From Myxococcus sp. CA023 (GTDB taxonomy: Bacteria; Myxococcota; Myxococcia; Myxococcales; Myxococcaceae), in the NCBI RefSeq assembly GCF_010998615.1, contig NZ_JAAEAH010000009.1, positions 1-64,000 on the forward strand: a DNA stretch of 64,000 nucleotides. Reading direction: 5' to 3'. Made by a program: the position numbers and the translations under genes. Of the stretch, positions 61,402 through 64,000 are shown one piece after another. Position 1 is the stretch's first letter, and every line of letters starts with the position of its first letter. The notes under the pieces were generated by a model. The model was not told where the DNA came from. It worked only from the letters and a program-made list of their open reading frames with translations, and ran no database searches.

Positions 61402-64000
61402 ATGTATTGCGCTGACTGCCGTGAAGAGCGGCGTGGCAAGGACTCGTGGTGTGCGCTGTGTGGCGCTCGGATGACGGGGCGCTCGCGTGAGGTCATTGAA
61501 GCAGAGCTCACGCACGTTCAATTCCTCCTCGATGAGCTGACGCGGTGGGAGTCGTCCGAGGTTCCTCCCAACGTCCGGCGCTTCATCTCGGAGCGGTATG
61601 AGCGGCAGGCACGCATCCTCCTCGCGGTCTTGACGGAGCTGCCTCCAGCGGGCTCAGCGGAGGCGGCCACCGTCGTGGCTCCGGCGCATGCGGATGCCGC
61701 GACGTCCGTTCCCGCCGTGTTGATGCAGGAGCCTCCCGCGTCGCAGGAGGCGGCTTCGGTACAACCGGAGGTCGAGGTGACTCCGGCCGTGGAGGCCCCG
61801 GGAACCACCGAGGAGCCGCGCCGGGCCGAGGCGTCCGCTTCGTCGGAGCCGGAGGACGTCGCGGCGCCGTCGCACCCGTCCGCGCCGGAGGCCGATGCCG
61901 GAGTGGACGCGGCGCCCGAGGCTGTGCAGTCGGATGAGCCGCTCCCCGAGGCCCCACCTGTCTGGATGCCGCTGCCCGCGAATCCGGCGGAGCCCTACGC
62001 GGAGCCGCCGCCGGCGCGAAGCCTCACCGCGCGCCTCGTCGAGGAGACCTCCACCTGGAACCGCGTGTGGAGGCCATTCCTCTACGAAAGCCTCATGTGG
62101 TTCGTCGGGGCCTTCCTCATCCTCTCCAGTGCCCTCTACCTCGTGTTCGAGAGTTGGGTGGGGATGTCGTCCGGCTTCCGCTCGCTCACGGTGTTCGGGC
62201 TGACGGCGGGTTGCTCCGCGGGCTTCACCGGTTGGGGCGCGTACCTCGCCAGGCGCGAGGCGTTACGCAAGCCCGGGTACATCCTGGGGCTCATCGGTAC
62301 AGCCGTGGCTCCGCTCGCTGGTATCGCACTGGGGCCCATGGGCTTGGGGGATGTCTTCCAGTTGGGTGGCGTCGGCACCGTGTGGCTCATTCCCGCGCTG
62401 CTGGCATGGGCGGCCGTGGCGGCCTTCCTGGCTCGCAAGCCGCTGGAGGCCTTCGATTCCACCTCCCGTCCCTTCATCCAACTGGCGCTCGTGGCCAGTA
62501 CCTTGATGATGGGGTTGGCGCCGCTCGCCGCGGGGCAGGGCGGCCTGGCGCTGTGGCTCAACGTCCTGCCGTGCGCGCTCTTCTTCCTCTTGTCCTCGCG
62601 TCCGCCACCAGCGCCGCGTGAGGGCACCGCGCTCGCTTTCGTCCTCGCCGCGCCGCTGTACCTGCTGCTGCTCTATTTCACGCGCCTGCACGTCGCGCTG
62701 GCAGGCGCGGACGTGGCGATCTCCGTTGGCACCTATGCCCCGTTCGGCGCCTTTCTCCTGGCCACCGCGTTACGCTTCCGCACCCTGGATGCCGAGCGGG
62801 GCGCGGATTCGCTGTCCATTGGCGCGGTGTCACTCCAGGCCACCTGCCTCATCGCCGCGGCACTGGCTCCGGCGCCGGCGCTCTTCGTCACGGCGGCGGT
62901 CATCTCGTGGACGTTGTTGTCGCTGTCGCGCGGCGGCGTCGCCCGCATCCGGTGGGTCTACGCGGCCTATGCGAGCACGTACTTCGCCTATGCCTCCTTC
63001 TCCCAGCTCATCCCCGGGCCGGTGCGGCGCATCATCAATGCGGTGAAGGCCTGGTTCGGTTACGTCACCGAGCCGCTGCCCCTTCAGTTCGGAGCGCTGT
63101 CCGCGTTGCCCTTCATCTTCGCTGGCGCGTTGTTCGCCGTCTCGCGGCTGTGGCGAGGCCAGCGTACGGGCAATGCACGGGACCTCGCGCTGGCGGAGGT
63201 GCTGTTGCGCGCCACCGCGGTGGCGAGCCCGCTCTTCGTCTTCTTTGGCCTGTCGGGACCCGACGCTCGGCCCTCCTTCTGGAGCGCGCTGGCGCTGGCG
63301 GTGCTGTGTCTCGTTCTGGGCCTGCTGGTGGAGCGCTTCTTCCTGACGGTGGTGGGGGCGGGGCTGTCGCTGTTCCTTCCCTTCCAGGCCTACGCCGTCT
63401 TGGGGGCGTCCGGCGGCGCGGTCGCGTCGGGGGCGCTGGCCCTCGTGCTCGCCGCGGTGAGCATGGTGTGCACCGCGCGCACGCGCGGGTTGCTGGGCGC
63501 CGTCGTGGGCGTGGCGGCCACTGCGGGGTTCCTCATGGGCCTGATTGCCGGTGACGGCTTCACGGCCGTGACGGGCATGGCCCTGTGTGGCGCCGCCGCG
63601 GTGCTTGTCGCCTGGGTGCTCCAGCGTGCCTCCCTCATGGCGCTGGCGTCCGTGCTGGCGGCGGCCGCGCTTCCGCGCCTGGTGGGACAGCTTTCGTCCA
63701 CGGCGGTGGCGCCCACGCTCGCGGTGGTGGCACTCGGGCTCTCGTTGCTGGGGATGCGGGGTGGGCTGACGCGGTGGTTGGGCCTGCCGGGCGTCTTCTA
63801 CGCGCTGCTCGCGATTCCCTGGGGCGTGCTGGCCCAGGCGCCGGGGCTGGCCGGCGTCATCCTGATGTCCGCGGGCGCGGTGGCCGTGGCGTCGCGGACC
63901 TTCCCGGTGGTGCGTCCCCTCGCCGTGCTCATGTCAGCCCTGGCGCTGGTGCACGACATCCCGGGTCTCTATTCGCCATGGGGTGGATGGATGTCGCCGG
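61402..64000 (+). CDS. Large multi-pass membrane protein with N-terminal zinc ribbon, 3' end outside window
   Basis: At least 866 residues, still open at the window edge. The N-terminus has a zinc ribbon (CADC...CALC, residues 3-20), then a helical segment and a long acidic Pro/Ala/Glu-rich linker (about 75-200). From ~235 on there are more than fifteen hydrophobic helices (first ESLMWFVGAFLILSSALYLV), in the style of DUF2157-like or polytopic membrane proteins. GAGGGGG precedes the ATG at 61402. Function unknown. Confidence 0.75.
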   Translation, partial: MYCADCREERRGKDSWCALCGARMTGRSREVIEAELTHVQFLLDELTRWESSEVPPNVRRFISERYERQARILLAVLTELPPAGSAEAATVVAPAHADAATSVPAVLMQEPPASQEAASVQPEVEVTPAVEAPGTTEEPRRAEASASSEPEDVAAPSHPSAPEADAGVDAAPEAVQSDEPLPEAPPVWMPLPANPAEPYAEPPPARSLTARLVEETSTWNRVWRPFLYESLMWFVGAFLILSSALYLVFESWVGMSSGFRSLTVFGLTAGCSAGFTGWGAYLARREALRKPGYILGLIGTAVAPLAGIALGPMGLGDVFQLGGVGTVWLIPALLAWAAVAAFLARKPLEAFDSTSRPFIQLALVASTLMMGLAPLAAGQGGLALWLNVLPCALFFLLSSRPPPAPREGTALAFVLAAPLYLLLLYFTRLHVALAGADVAISVGTYAPFGAFLLATALRFRTLDAERGADSLSIGAVSLQATCLIAAALAPAPALFVTAAVISWTLLSLSRGGVARIRWVYAAYASTYFAYASFSQLIPGPVRRIINAVKAWFGYVTEPLPLQFGALSALPFIFAGALFAVSRLWRGQRTGNARDLALAEVLLRATAVASPLFVFFGLSGPDARPSFWSALALAVLCLVLGLLVERFFLTVVGAGLSLFLPFQAYAVLGASGGAVASGALALVLAAVSMVCTARTRGLLGAVVGVAATAGFLMGLIAGDGFTAVTGMALCGAAAVLVAWVLQRASLMALASVLAAAALPRLVGQLSSTAVAPTLAVVALGLSLLGMRGGLTRWLGLPGVFYALLAIPWGVLAQAPGLAGVILMSAGAVAVASRTFPVVRPLAVLMSALALVHDIPGLYSPWGGWMSP

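Overview
The window looks like chromosomal DNA of a myxobacterium, most likely a Myxococcus or close relative in the Myxococcaceae. The reasons are very high GC with strong GC3 bias, a MYXO-CTERM sorting tail on a secreted lyase, a SitA/SitI-type kin-discrimination toxin and immunity pair, a textbook sigma-54 promoter, and many lipoproteins with cysteine-rich modules. No tRNA, rRNA, CRISPR array, insertion sequence or prophage is visible. It reads as ordinary core chromosome with a few accessory insertions. Gene names rest on motif and family recognition by eye; no database search was run.

Layout. 1-1416 (minus): exbB-exbD-tonB, with tonB cut by the window edge. 1583-2581: aldo/keto reductase. 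2989-15379 (plus): one long, tightly overlapping operon coding for a coiled-coil membrane protein, a MoxR AAA+ ATPase, a membrane protein with a periplasmic domain, an ABC-2 ATPase and permease, a DUF58 protein, a BatA-like vWA protein and a large double-vWA protein. Both apparent gaps in it are bridged by tiny frames that overlap their neighbours by 4 nt. 15745-18499: thioredoxin, LysR regulator and a secreted lipoprotein. 18558-25438 (minus): tamA-tamB outer-membrane assembly pair. 25595-31574: Cys-rich lipoprotein, malQ, 3-methyladenine DNA glycosylase, ECF sigma with zinc anti-sigma, rlmN, a RelE/ParE-like protein and a DedA protein.

31643-39114: large lipoprotein, a chemoreceptor fused to a solute-binding protein, a transglutaminase-like protein and astA. 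39428-46958 is the accessory-looking part: MYXO-CTERM polysaccharide lyase, an 800-nt low-coding interval with a sigma-54 promoter, an AidA/PixA-type inclusion-body protein, a serine beta-lactamase-like lipoprotein, a B12-binding radical SAM enzyme and the sitA/sitI pair. 47681-52752 holds carbon metabolism: the glyoxylate-shunt operon aceB-aceA, a PspC-domain protein and fumC. 52858-64000: clpP, lipoproteins, an M48 metalloprotease, acyl-CoA oxidase, an endonuclease III-like enzyme, an acetyltransferase and the start of a large zinc-ribbon membrane protein.

How parts fit together. exbBD-tonB and tamAB both serve the outer membrane. The MoxR/vWA/ABC operon looks like one envelope-associated chaperone or assembly machine. 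aceBA and fumC supply C4 acids during growth on fatty acids or acetate, and the acyl-CoA oxidase near 58 kb fits lipid use. The sitAI pair is expected to work in cell-to-cell toxin delivery by outer-membrane exchange.
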